A stretch of DNA of 64,000 nt from the NCBI GenBank assembly GCA_019915135.1, contig JAHLMK010000001.1:2480001-2544000 (forward strand), written 5' to 3'. Under the pieces are notes generated by a model. That model was not told the origin of the DNA. It did no database searches and saw nothing but the letters and a program-made list of their open reading frames with translations. The position numbers and the translations under genes are program-made. Source of the stretch: Strobilurus pachycystidiatus (taxonomy: Eukaryota; Basidiomycota; Agaricomycetes; Agaricales; Physalacriaceae). Positions 11,912-22,516 of the stretch are shown here, one piece after another; position 1 is the stretch's first letter; each line of letters starts with the position of its first letter.

Positions 11912-14192
11912 ATGTCGTCCTCAAAAGCTATTGGTATTGATTTGGGTACCACCTACTCGTACGTGTCTCGCGCTGCTGTAGCGCCTCCTGCCTTTTACTA
12001 AAATTTCTTTCCCCCACAGCTGTGTCGGTGTATGGCAGAATGATCGTGTCGAGATCATCGCCAATGACCAGGGAAACCGAACTACCCCTTCCTACGTCTC
12101 GTTCTCCGACAACGAGCGTCTCATCGGTGATGCCGCCAAGAACCAGGTCGCCATGAACCCCCAGAACACGTATGTCGCCATTTTCTTCCACCGCCACAAT
12201 CCACTGATCGCCACTGATTAGCGTGTTCGACGCCAAGCGTCTCATCGGTCGTAAATTCTTGGACGCTGAGGTGCAATCCGATATGAAGCACTTCCCCTTC
12301 CGCGTCTTCGACAAGGACAGCAAGCCGTACATCTCCGTTGAGTACCGTGGCGAGACCAAGGAATTCGTATGTTCTATTCATTTTTCCTTCGTGGATTGCG
12401 TCTGATTGTGGCTCTAGTCACCCGAAGAAATCTCCTCCATGGTCCTCCTCAAGATGAAGGAGACCGCCGAGTCCTACCTCGGAACCACCGTCAACAACGC
12501 GGTCGTCACCGTCCCCGCCTACTTCAACGATTCCCAGCGTCAGGCCACCAAGGACGCCGGAACCATCTCTGGCATGAACGTCCTCCGTATCATCAACGAG
12601 CCCACCGCTGCCGCCATCGCCTACGGTCTCGACAAGAAGGTCACCGGCGAGCGCAACGTCCTCATCTTCGATCTCGGAGGAGGAACTTTCGATGTCTCCC
12701 TCTTGACCATCGAGGAGGGTATCTTCGAGGTCAAGGCCACCGCTGGTGACACCCACTTGGGTGGTGAGGATTTCGATAACCGTCTCGTCAACCACTTCGT
12801 TCAGGAGTTCAAGCGCAAGAACAAGAAGGGTACGTCCCTTACCCACACATGACGTCACGCGCCATCCTAATGGTTTTTTTTTCAGATCTCTCTTCCAACC
12901 TCCGCGCTCTCCGTCGTCTCCGCACTGCTTGCGAGCGTGCCAAGCGTACTCTCTCGTCTGCTGCCCAGACCTCCATCGAAATCGACTCGCTCTTCGAGGG
13001 TATCGACTTCTACACCTCGCTCACTCGTGCCCGTTTCGAGGAGCTGTGCCAGGATCTCTTCCGTGGCACTCTCGACCCCGTCGAGAAGGTTCTCCGCGAC
13101 TCCAAGATCGACAAGTCCAACGTCCACGAGATCGTCTTGGTCGGTGGCTCTACCCGTATCCCCCGTATCGTCAAGCTCGTCTCCGACTTCTTCAACGGCA
13201 AGGAGCCCAACAAGAGCATCAACCCCGATGAGGCTGTCGCCTACGGTGCTGCCGTCCAGGCTGCCATCCTTTCCGGTGACACTTCCGAGAAGACCCAGGA
13301 TCTCCTCCTCCTCGATGTTGCCCCCTTGTCGCTTGGGTAAGTTCTATCATTGGTGTCTCATAGGGTCCCTTCCTGACTTTTTCCCCTTCAGTATCGAGAC
13401 CGCTGGTGGTGTCATGACCGCCCTCATCAAGCGTAACACCACTGTCCCCACCAAGAAGTCTGAAGTCTTCTCCACCTACGCCGACAACCAGCCCGGTGTC
13501 CTCATCCAGGTGTTCGAGGGTGAGCGCGCTCGCACCAAGGACAACAACTTGCTCGGCAAGTTCGAGCTCTCCGGCATCCCCCCTGCTCCCCGTGGTGTGC
13601 CTCAGATCGAGGTCACCTTCGACATTGATGCCAACGGTATTCTGAACGTCTCTGCCCACGACAAGACCACCGGCAAGTCGAACCGCATCACCATCACCAA
13701 CGACAAGGGCCGCTTGTCGAAGGAGGATATCGAGCGCATGGTCAACGAGGCCGAGAAGTACAAGGGTGTGTTTTATCTCTCCTCGTACCTTCCTTCCCAA
13801 ATACTGATTCTCTTTCTCCAGCTGAGGATGAGGCCGCCGCCGCCCGCATCACCGCCAAGAACGGTCTCGAGTCATACGCCTACAACCTCCGCAACTCCCT
13901 GACTGACGAGAAACTCGCCGACAAGTTCGAGGCGTCCGACAAGTCGAAGCTCGAGACTTCTGTCAACGAGACCATCTCATGGCTCGACAACTCGCAGGAG
14001 GCTTCCAAGGAGGAGTACGAGGAGAAGCAGAAGGAGCTGGAGGCCATCGCCAACCCCATCATGCAGAAACTCTACGGTGCTGCTGGTGCACCTCCTGGCG
14101 GTGCACCGGGTGGTTTCCCTGGCGGCGCTGCTCCTGGTGGCTTCCCCGGCGGTGCAAGCGAGGACGGTCCCAGCGTTGAGGAGGTCGACTAA
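11912..14192 (+). CDS. Cytosolic heat-shock protein HSP70 (SSA type)
   Basis: Seven exons with short introns encode a complete HSP70. Exon 1 ends in the first signature ([11 protein letters not shown]). Later exons hold [28 protein letters not shown], the second signature [16 protein letters not shown], and the third signature [17 protein letters not shown]. The substrate-binding domain follows, then a Gly/Ala/Pro-rich tail ending [10 protein letters not shown]. The EEVD C-terminus marks a cytosolic/nuclear form that binds TPR cochaperones. The stop is TAA 14190-14192. Codon use is strongly C-ending, as in highly expressed fungal genes. Long open frames on the opposite strand are shadows of this bias. 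Regulation: a heat-shock element and TATA box are visible upstream. Confidence 0.97.
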
Positions 14193-14735
14193 TTTAGTCG
14201 TCCCACTTTTTCCTCCTCTTTGCTTGCTCTTCCCCCCCTTGGACTGACGATCTCGGCACAGTAATGACACGTTGTACGCTAGCATCTTAGATAAAAATCA
14301 CCACGACTGTATATTATTAAACCAGCATTTCTTTCATCTCTCAATCTTTTGTGTGAATCAAGGTTTTGGCTTTACGATGAGTCGAAAAGTGTATCATCTA
14401 GTGGGAGGGAGTTCAGAGTGAGACCCAGGGCGCCATGCTATGGAGTTCAGAGTGAGACCCAGGGCGCCATGCTATTAGTGTCTCGATCCTGATCCTGATC
14501 CTATCATCTAGTGGAAGTGATGCAAATTTGCCCGTTGAAATAAACCGTAGTGTGTCACTGTCAAGGAGCTTGGTTTCGTGTTTGTAATCAACTCAAGACG
14601 TTGACTGTCTGAAGTCTATCATACGTAGTGGGAGTGAGGCAAATAGTTCCGTATGCCCGTTGAATTTAACCGTACAGACTTGAAAGTAAACCTGATGTAC
14701 AAGAGTTGTAACAGGAAAGGGACCGGCTCGACGCG
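14193..14735. repeat. Intergenic region with a 34-bp tandem duplication and degenerate repeats
   Basis: A 33-bp sequence beginning GAGTTCAGAGTGAGACCC occurs at 14409-14441 and again, identical, at 14443-14475. A second repeat family begins near 14392 (partial), 14501-14550 and 14616-14674. Its copies share CTATCAT...TAGTGG(A/G)AGTGA and then CCCGTTGAA(A/T)T(A/T)AACCGTA. No coding frame is seen. The hsp70 3' end and the PhoD-like gene 3' end converge here. Confidence 0.8.
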
Positions 14736-17700
14736 TCAAGTCGCCGAACCGTTCGACTTGAGAACGCCTGCCGCGACACTTCCGCCTGCAACGGGACGAG
14801 CCAACCTGTTCTCCCCGGCATTAACAATGAACTCCGCACTAGGAAAGCCATCCAGGTTCTCGCTTGCTGAGTATCAAGAAGGGATATAGATGAGCGTTTC
14901 GGCCAGCGGTCAGGGATAATGACATTGAGGAGGTTGCTTACAGATGTCGTTCATCGCATAATACGTCGAGACTATTCTCTCGGCGCTGACTTTCAACGCG
15001 AAAAAGCCGCGATAAGAGCCTTCGCTCCACTGCAGGTCCGTGTTGTTGGCAACGAGGACTTTGGACAGCGCGTCCGCCTTGGCGGGGGTAATATTCGCTC
15101 CAAAAGCGGAGGTGGATGTGACGGCAGTTCCAGCGAACTCAACGCCGATGGCCCCAGCACCTGTCGTCGCATTGTATCTAGGCGAGGTAAGACCGCGATA
15201 TACGACATAATGCGGTGTATGCTAACGTTGTTGTGTCATTGGGGTCTGATTAGGGTATTCAGACTTGGCTCCAGCAAAGTTTGAGTAGTACGCACATGCA
15301 AGGTCGAACGCCCAGTTGGCATGGCTATCACCGGCCAGAATGACGGTGTTACTGATGTTGTTGCCGTACAGATGGTCCAGTACGCGTCTTCTGTTAGCCC
15401 TGTAACCGTCCCATGCGTCCTGGAACGAGCACTCGATCAGAGGCAAATTGCAATCTCCGCCACACCAGGCTCAAGAACGCACCAAATCGTCTAGAGGCGG
15501 TTAAGACAAAGGCTTAGGTGTACGATTTTCAGGGAAGTACGCACAAGATCCATTGGCATTCAGTTGCGAGAAGACAATCTGTTGGCTAGACGAGACCGGG
15601 AACTGAGCTCCCTCGCGCGAACATGAGCTCGAAGGGGATTTCCGGACGTACCCCACTATCCTCCACACTGCTCCTCTCGCTTTAGACTCGGAGAGTGTAT
15701 TGAGGAACCCTGAACCATTAGCTGAGGGCTCCGCCGAGCACCGAATTGAAGCGCACATTCTTCTTGCGCCGATCCCATCAAAGACCTATTTTCGAACGCA
15801 GCCACCGTGTTGACGACTATATAAATAGCGAACCTCCAGGTCAGTAAACTGTAATGCGGAGCGCCGTGCCGCGCAATGAACGCTCACATTCTAGAAAAGG
15901 GCTGTCAGACTTGCCCCACATTGTATCCGCTACTACTAACCCGTGTTGTAATAAACCTAATGCTCTCGTGGGTCAACTGAGCTCGCAAGAGTGGATATGA
16001 GTTGCCGCTCACGTCGGTCAAGTCCCTGTCATATTGTCCTGGTATTCAAACGTCAGTCCAGACTTGTTTAGTGGGGAGGGGAAGTTGTACGTGTGTCAAG
16101 CATTGTAAGGTCCATGAGCTGACCGATCTGGAAGTTTCTCCAAATACGAAGCTGGTCGTCAGGAGTAACTTGACGGATAGGCATCCATTCATGGTAAGCC
16201 CGTACAGCAGCAAGTTTTCTGTCAGTGAAACACGCGCCCGAGGGTGAAAATGAGCAGCCAAGCGCAGTATCGTTCGAGTCGGCCGTCCCGGCTTTCCTAA
16301 AAATACATACTGTATATGAGGTCGAACATACAGAGATCTCACGACAGACCATGCGTTGTCAGCGACCTAGAATGCCATGAGCCAGTCAATTGTGGTGATG
16401 CTCGTACCGCATTCAGAACGGTCCTACCTCATGATCATCCTACGTTGAATTATTCACTACTCAGTATCTGAATAGGATATAACAAAAACTCAGTCGCACC
16501 CTGTCGTCAATATATATGCCCTGATTCCTGTGTCCTTGAATTCGAAGAAGAAGCTACGTACCATACAGCGATCCATGGAGCGCTCTCGTGGGCTGCTCGA
16601 AGACCTGCGTCTGTTCTGTACTGTGCCAGGCGCTGTCGATAATCGTGAATGGTGGCCAGTTCGCGTCCTAAAGTTTTGCGGCCAATTGCAGCCCTGCCCG
16701 AAGGCCATGTCAATATACATGAGAAGATTCATAACACTGCGGTATACCCGTTTCCGAGCGACTCGTAAATCTAAGTACGAATTGAGTGAATTCCCACACT
16801 GAAAGGATGATGTAGGGATTGAACACTGACATAGTCACCAAGATGGATCATGTAGTCCGGGGCTAGATTTTGGGTAGCATATGCGTACGCATTGAAGTAG
16901 CCTAGAGAAATGATATGTCAACATGCAACTGCGAGGAACGAGGTATTGACAACACCTTGTTGATATTGAGAGCACGAGAATACAGCCAGGGTAATAGGAT
17001 TGCCTCCATTTATGTCACCAGGCGAGGCTTGTTGCAATGTTCCTTGTCAACTATAGCCAATGAAGTATGTGCCTACGACGTACTGTCGGGATGCGGAAGA
17101 GTCTTCGTTGCCCCGATCGTACTGACACTGGAAGGATCACTGCAGTCTGAGAACTGGAAGAAGTACTTGGTATCTGCGGATAAGCCGGTCGCTTCGACCT
17201 TGACGGTCCAATCCACGTCATAGCTTGTGAATGCCTCTCCCGAATCGACAATGGGATTCAAAGTCTGAGATGGAGAGATCTTGAATGAAACGCAAATCGG
17301 CACACTCTGGTCAGGTAGAGCGCCTGTTTCAGGAGCAGGAAGTGGTTCTGCCCGCGTCCACAATAGCACAGACGTGTCGAAGGGATCGCCCTGGCCATCG
17401 TCGTTACTTATGCTTCAGCCGGATCACTTTTCATAAGACGTACGCTCGCGACTAATACCGAAGATGAACGTTGAGAGACTGCCTCAAATCAGAAGAGTGG
17501 ATGAGAACTCTCACCAGAATGTGTAAAGTTAGCACCCCCGTTCCAAATGAAGGGGCTCTGATAATGCGGGAATATGAGCCCCCTTGGCACGATGTCACAG
17601 TACTAATGAGGAACTTGCATTGCTGAAGTCACTCCCATAGAACGACGGATAGTGGTCATCCTGGAAAGACTCCGCATCAACATATTGACGGCGAACATGC

Positions 17701-17907
17701 TGGATTTGGCGTTTCTGGATCGCTTGTGTGTCTACCGCAAGCTTTGATGTGATGAGAGATGAGGATGGCACACACGCAAATGTTGGCCACCTTGGAATTA
17801 CCGAAAGGCGAATCATAAACGAGATTTCGATCCAACAGGAGAGCACCATGCGTGCTGTTGAGGACTAAGGACGCGGCAAGAATGAGAAAGACCAGCTTGA
17901 AAATCAT
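14736..17907 (-). CDS. PhoD-like metallophosphatase/phosphodiesterase, secreted
   Basis: A highly fragmented minus-strand gene of about 20 exons. ATG 17907 starts a clear signal peptide (MIFKLVFLILAASLVLNSTH). Family segments in order are GDPFDTSVLLWTRAEP, SYDVDWTVKVEATGLS, PITLAVFSCSQYQQ, NAYAYATQNLAPDYMIHLGD, IYESLGNG, GRELATIHDYRQRL, WIAVW, DDHE (a 12-nt exon), VADNAW, YHEWMPIRQV, LMDLTMLDTR, RGAVWRIVG, QIVFSQLN, DAWDGYRANRRRVLDHLYG, VILAGDSHANWAFDLA, VEFAGTAVTST and a C-terminus ending LKSNGSAT. Metal-ligand motifs HLGDY, DDHE and GDSHANW are present. Known: PhoD enzymes cleave phosphate mono- and diesters outside the cell using Fe/Ca. Odd: between about 17590 and 17380 I could not join the N-terminal exons in one frame, so a lesion there is possible. 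Confidence 0.75.
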
Positions 17908-17922
17908 GATCTCCAGTGTCAA

Positions 17923-19354
17923 AGATTGGCGAGCTCCAGAAGATTGAGTAGGTCCTCGTCTTGAATGGTTGAGCCCTGACCTTTATCGCAGTAGCCATTC
18001 ACATGCTTCTTATGTCCACATTGTCACCGACGTCCCCCAACTTCTCTGCCCATACACACACGTGCGCCACAGATTTTGATATGAGGACGTGTCCTCACAG
18101 TCGAGCTCAAGACCAGAGCTAGGCGTAGTGTGATAAGGTCTACATGGCGTAAATGAGACGAACCAACCTCGCAGATGAGATGTAGTATCGATGGTCGACA
18201 GAGGCATACATGGTTTACATGAGGGTGCTTCTCCATAAGTGTGGGAAGGCAATGCCCACATGCAAGGAACCTCTGACGCGTTATCGATTTTGATACCACC
18301 CTGATATTAGTATATTGTTAGTCCACAGAACCTCTACCGTCTTTCCAACCGCACTTCCGTTCCAACAACGTCTTTAACGGGAGCCGCTGTCTCCAGTAAT
18401 AAAACGTTAGAGTCAGAACGTACCTATTCCGTAAGCAGGGAAATCCTCCCGATTTACGTATGCACAAAACATGGCGTCGCCGAGAAACGCGCCCAGAGTT
18501 TGTGGCGCACGGTGGTAGCCAGGTTCGCATGATGGTGGTGATCTTATGTTGCTTTGATATCTCCGTTCCACCGAACTTCGAGCCGAAGTGCAGACTGTGT
18601 CTCCGCGGAGTTCATCGCATCACGGCGAACCAGTCACGGAATGTATGACGCGTCTTCACTGCAGTTTTGGCCGTGCATGCGCGTAATGCAAGTAAGTCTT
18701 TGTGGTATCTGGCATCAATCGATCTTGAGTATAACCGTTTACTATACAAGGAGTGATGAGTTCGTTGAGCAACACACCAGTAATTCACAACTGCCTAAGG
18801 CACGGTCACGGAAACAGCGGACGCACCGGATTTACATGATAAGGCCTGCACGATGCGGTCCTGGTATCCCAAGTACTGGCACAGAGTCGCATATAGTTAG
18901 TGGTGTCTCTTTTCGTACACATCGGACGATTCGTAAGTCGCTGACACACTGAGGAGGGGTACCGCTACTTGGCGGCCGCATTAGAAGACAGAAGGGCAGA
19001 AACAGAAATCAGTATGATTTTCTAGATAGACGAGCAAAACCAGCCTAGAATTGAATGAATCTGATGAGCCGTTGACTTCGGGGTACCTCATGCCGTGTTG
19101 GGACACTCTATAGAAGACAGAGAGTGGCATTGAAGAAGAAGATGCCACCAAAGAACAAGGAGGACCAAATAAGGCGAGGCTAAAGGGTGTGAGGAGGTGT
19201 TACTCTTGAAACAGTCCGCATCGCAAATCGTCGTGTGCATTGAGTCGCGCCGGTAATTATAGTCTTTCCCACGTGGCGGCAACTTGGTTCGGCTTTAAAC
19301 ACCTGAAGCAGCTGTCAATGTCGTTTCCTCCCATCATAAGGACACGCTCTACTA
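17923..19354. other. Intergenic region, 1.4 kb, with at most a doubtful gene fragment
   Basis: No recognisable gene. It lies between the PhoD-like gene (start) and the Zn2Cys6 regulator (start), so both promoters must be here. A weak spliced-frame candidate on the minus strand is listed separately. Confidence 0.5.
18190..18615 (-). CDS. Possible spliced gene or gene fragment, unrecognised
   Basis: Three adjoining minus-strand segments look protein-like and are bordered by plausible splice signals: MNSAETQSALRLEVRWNGD from ATG 18615, then APQTLGAFLGDAMFCAYVNR with EDFPAYGIG ending at a GTACGT donor, then TAAPVKDVVGTEVRLERR and GGIKIDNASEVPCMWALPSH. I could not find a clean junction between the first two. 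No family is recognised. It may be a decayed gene or chance. Confidence 0.25.
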
Positions 19355-22225
19355 ATGAAAGTTGAGGGCGCCACAGACCGTTTTTCTCTGACTGACGGCC
19401 CCGCGGGGGAGGCCCAGCGCGGCGTCGGTGCTGACTCCGACTCGCTCTTTCGCTTCTATGCTGGCGATCACACTGATGGATCTGAGGACCACCACTCGGA
19501 TGCTGAGTCGTCCCGTCGCTCCCGCCGTCCTGCGCCAAAATCGTTCGTGCTGCTCGCATGTCTCTGGTCTCTGTTCTCCGTGCTCATACTACCTTGTCAA
19601 CATAGCTCAGGCGCGTGTGTTCATTGCAAATCGCTCAAGGTAAGCTCTCCGACCCTTGCCACACGCAGCTCGATATGAACATCGCCGTCATGTAGGTCCG
19701 GTGCGAGTTCACGCTGGGCGAAACGGCCTGCCAAAGGTGCCAGGCAGGTAATTACGAATGCATTCCTCGCTCGCGGAAAAAGCGCAAACCAGCACCGTAA
19801 GTGTGCCATTTATCGATCCACAACCCATCTCAGCTAGCTTCTAGTACGCACGAGGATCTACAAATGAAAGCACACAGTCTCGATGGCGAAATTAGTGCTT
19901 TGCTCTTAAAGTTCGACATCCTCAAGGCCCACAATAGGATACGAGACCGCGTGTCACGACTTGAACATGCTGGTATGTGCTATAATAAAGTTCGCCGCTC
20001 TCGTTCCACCAATTACATCCGTTTTCAGGTGGCAAACGCTCAATCCAGCAGGATAATTTCGAACTATTACTTCGCGGGGACTCGCCGACCGAGCTAGCGG
20101 TGATGAGCACTTTCTCCCCAAGTAGGAATATATCTCCCCAGCAAAACTACCCAACTACATCATCTCTTTAGGATCCACACATGCCGCGGGCATCCCCCGT
20201 CTGACTCCCCCGGATATTGTCAGATTTTGCTCTCTTTCTCCCAAGGATATCGAGGACCTGTTTGCAATGTGAGGCCGCCCACTACTCCCTTCGTCGTTCA
20301 CTAACACGCAGCTAGTTTTTTCGAACGCATCAATGTTGGTCAACGCCTTTTGTGGTCTCTGTCATTTTCCTCATCGTTATGACAGCCGTTTTTCTCTATT
20401 CTGGACCCAGGACTCCATACAGCGCAAGCATTGATCTGGACGAGTCCATATCTCTTTACCGTCAGTGAGTCACTATCACCTCGTTGTCTCGTTCGGGATT
20501 ATTTAGTTATTGTAGTTTGTTCCACTGCGGCCAGGTATTACGATGCACGGCCGAGTCTCTACGAATCTGCCCAAGACTATGCCCGAGACGCTGCCGCAAA
20601 GGCCCTTATCGATGGACCCAAAACCGTCGATGTTTGTCAGGCTTATTTGCTCATGGCCCTTTACCCGCCACCCAAGAAGAAATGGGAGGAGGATCGGCGT
20701 TGGGTTCTAATGGGCGTGGCTATAAGGTGAGCGACAGTGTCTTAATTACAGGCGGTCAAAGCTCATACTTTCGAGGATGGCTCTTGAACTCGAGCTCAAC
20801 AAGCCTTCGGCATCATGCGAAGAACGTGAAAAGCAGAACCGGATACGGACCTGGTTGAATTGCTTCTGCGTTGACGGGTCCCATGCTATACAGTTTGGGA
20901 AAATACCCATGCTTCGACTGGACGATCACATGGCTGTCAACTCCGAAGACTGGTATCGTTCCTCAGACTCGAATCTTCCGTTCGATGTGCACTTGTGCGC
21001 CTACGTACAGATCATCGTCATTATGGCCCAGTGGTCTAGGGACACGGGGCCTAACATTCGCCAGAAAATCCGTGAGGTGGGTTTCTATCGCGTCTTATAG
21101 ACTTTCGATCCTTATACATAGTACAGGGCTTTGATGTTGTCAAGCTGGCGATCGAAACGGAGGAGAGATTGGATCAAGAGATGAACCATTGGGCAACTTT
21201 GTATGACGAGCAATACAGCTACAACCGTAAGTTTTTTTCTAACTTTAGCTCTTGCTACAACCCTTATAATCGGATGAGTGCTAGCCCTTCAGATATGCTT
21301 GTACCGAGGAGACACAACGAGACTGTGAGTCTGCGTTATAAATATGTACAAGCAGGCGAGCCCTCATATTGACAACAGGATTACTGCTTACCTCCGGCTG
21401 GTGGTACTCGCCGCCGGTTTCCAACACGCGGCGAGAACCTCCACATTGTCTCGCGACTCGGAAATCTTGAAGCGTTCCATCAATGCTGCCAAAGATGTCA
21501 TTGAAGTGACTGTGAAACGGTTGTATCCTACTGGCAACCTACGATATGCGATGGAGGCCAACTTCGTGTATGTCTCCTTTGCAGCGGCTTACCTAGTCAA
21601 CGTAAGCCTCTCCTCCTCTGAATCCGAGCCTTTGTTGAGTCTGGCACGTCTTTCAGCTCTTACGACCAAAATTTCTTCACCTCATCCGCGAAGAGCTGCA
21701 ACGCGAAATCGTGACTACTGTTACGCATTTGGTCAAGATATTGGCTTCGGACGGTGTAGCTTTGGACGGCACACATACTCCTGCTCTTTACTCCCGATTC
21801 TTGGCCAGCCTCATGGCCAAACATAACGTAATAAGTCTTTTGCCAGACGGTGAAGTGTCGCCCATCGACCCCAGTATGTTCGAATCGTCACCGGTTGGCA
21901 ATGGGTATACGTGGCCAGACGTTCGGTATTCTGGCTCACCGCCGAATGTCAACAATGACATGGACTTCAGTCTCGGTAACTTCGGTACGATCTATTCAAT
22001 TAGCTCTCGCTCCGAATCTGACAGTCATCAGTCTCTTCAGTGACAGCAGTTTCCCAAGACGTGTCGCTGACACCGGACATACCTGTCGCGCACTTTGGGC
22101 CCTACCCACCTGGGCAGCCGTGGGCTGATTCAGCCCCGAATACATGGCAGGTCCACGACTCTACTGGCTATGTCAACCATAATCACCATTGGAACGGCTT
22201 CAATGGAGGACCTTGGCGCCACTAG
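19355..22225 (+). CDS. Zn2Cys6 fungal-specific transcription factor
   Basis: Multi-exon plus-strand gene. The DNA-binding domain is ACVHCKSLK spliced to VRCEFTLGETACQRCQAGNY then EC, giving C-x2-C-x6-C-x8-C-x2-C-x6-C, the Zn2Cys6 binuclear cluster. It is followed by the basic linker PRSRKKRKPAP and a short coiled coil (RIRDRVSRLEH). The middle region matches the fungal-specific transcription factor domain: LDPGLHTAQALIWTSPYLFT, ICSTAARYYDARPSLY, ALIDGPKTVDVCQAYLLMAL, KKKWEEDRRWVLMGVAIRMA. The C-terminus is Pro/His/Asn-rich and ends GFNGGPWRH at 22223-22225. Known: such proteins are nuclear regulators of metabolism. The target is not deducible here. The first exon before the cluster is acidic/Ser-rich, and its junction to the cluster exon is inferred. 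Confidence 0.85.
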
Positions 22226-22516
22226 CGCCTCCCCTTTTGATGGACATTCAGTTTGCTTCCTGCTATCCTATCTTTCGTCGGATATACACATACCACACCA
22301 TATATTGCTGATGGCTCCAGTTCTTCTGTGTACTGAATTCTTTTAATCTCCTTTGTATCTCATACTGCTTGTAGCCCTTACATATCGAAAAGACTTGTCC
22401 ATTGTTCAATGTTGAAAGTGCCACTGCCGACAATGTGTTCATTGGCCGAAAGCGGGCGGCAATTGACGGCAAATCCTGAACTCTGCTCCCTCCATCGCCT
22501 AAGTCACCGGCGTGAG

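Noticed and set aside
12418..13800. Long open frames on the minus strand opposite hsp70
   Set aside because: They are shadows of the strongly biased hsp70 codons (third-position C gives antisense G-start codons) and have no splice signals or family motifs.
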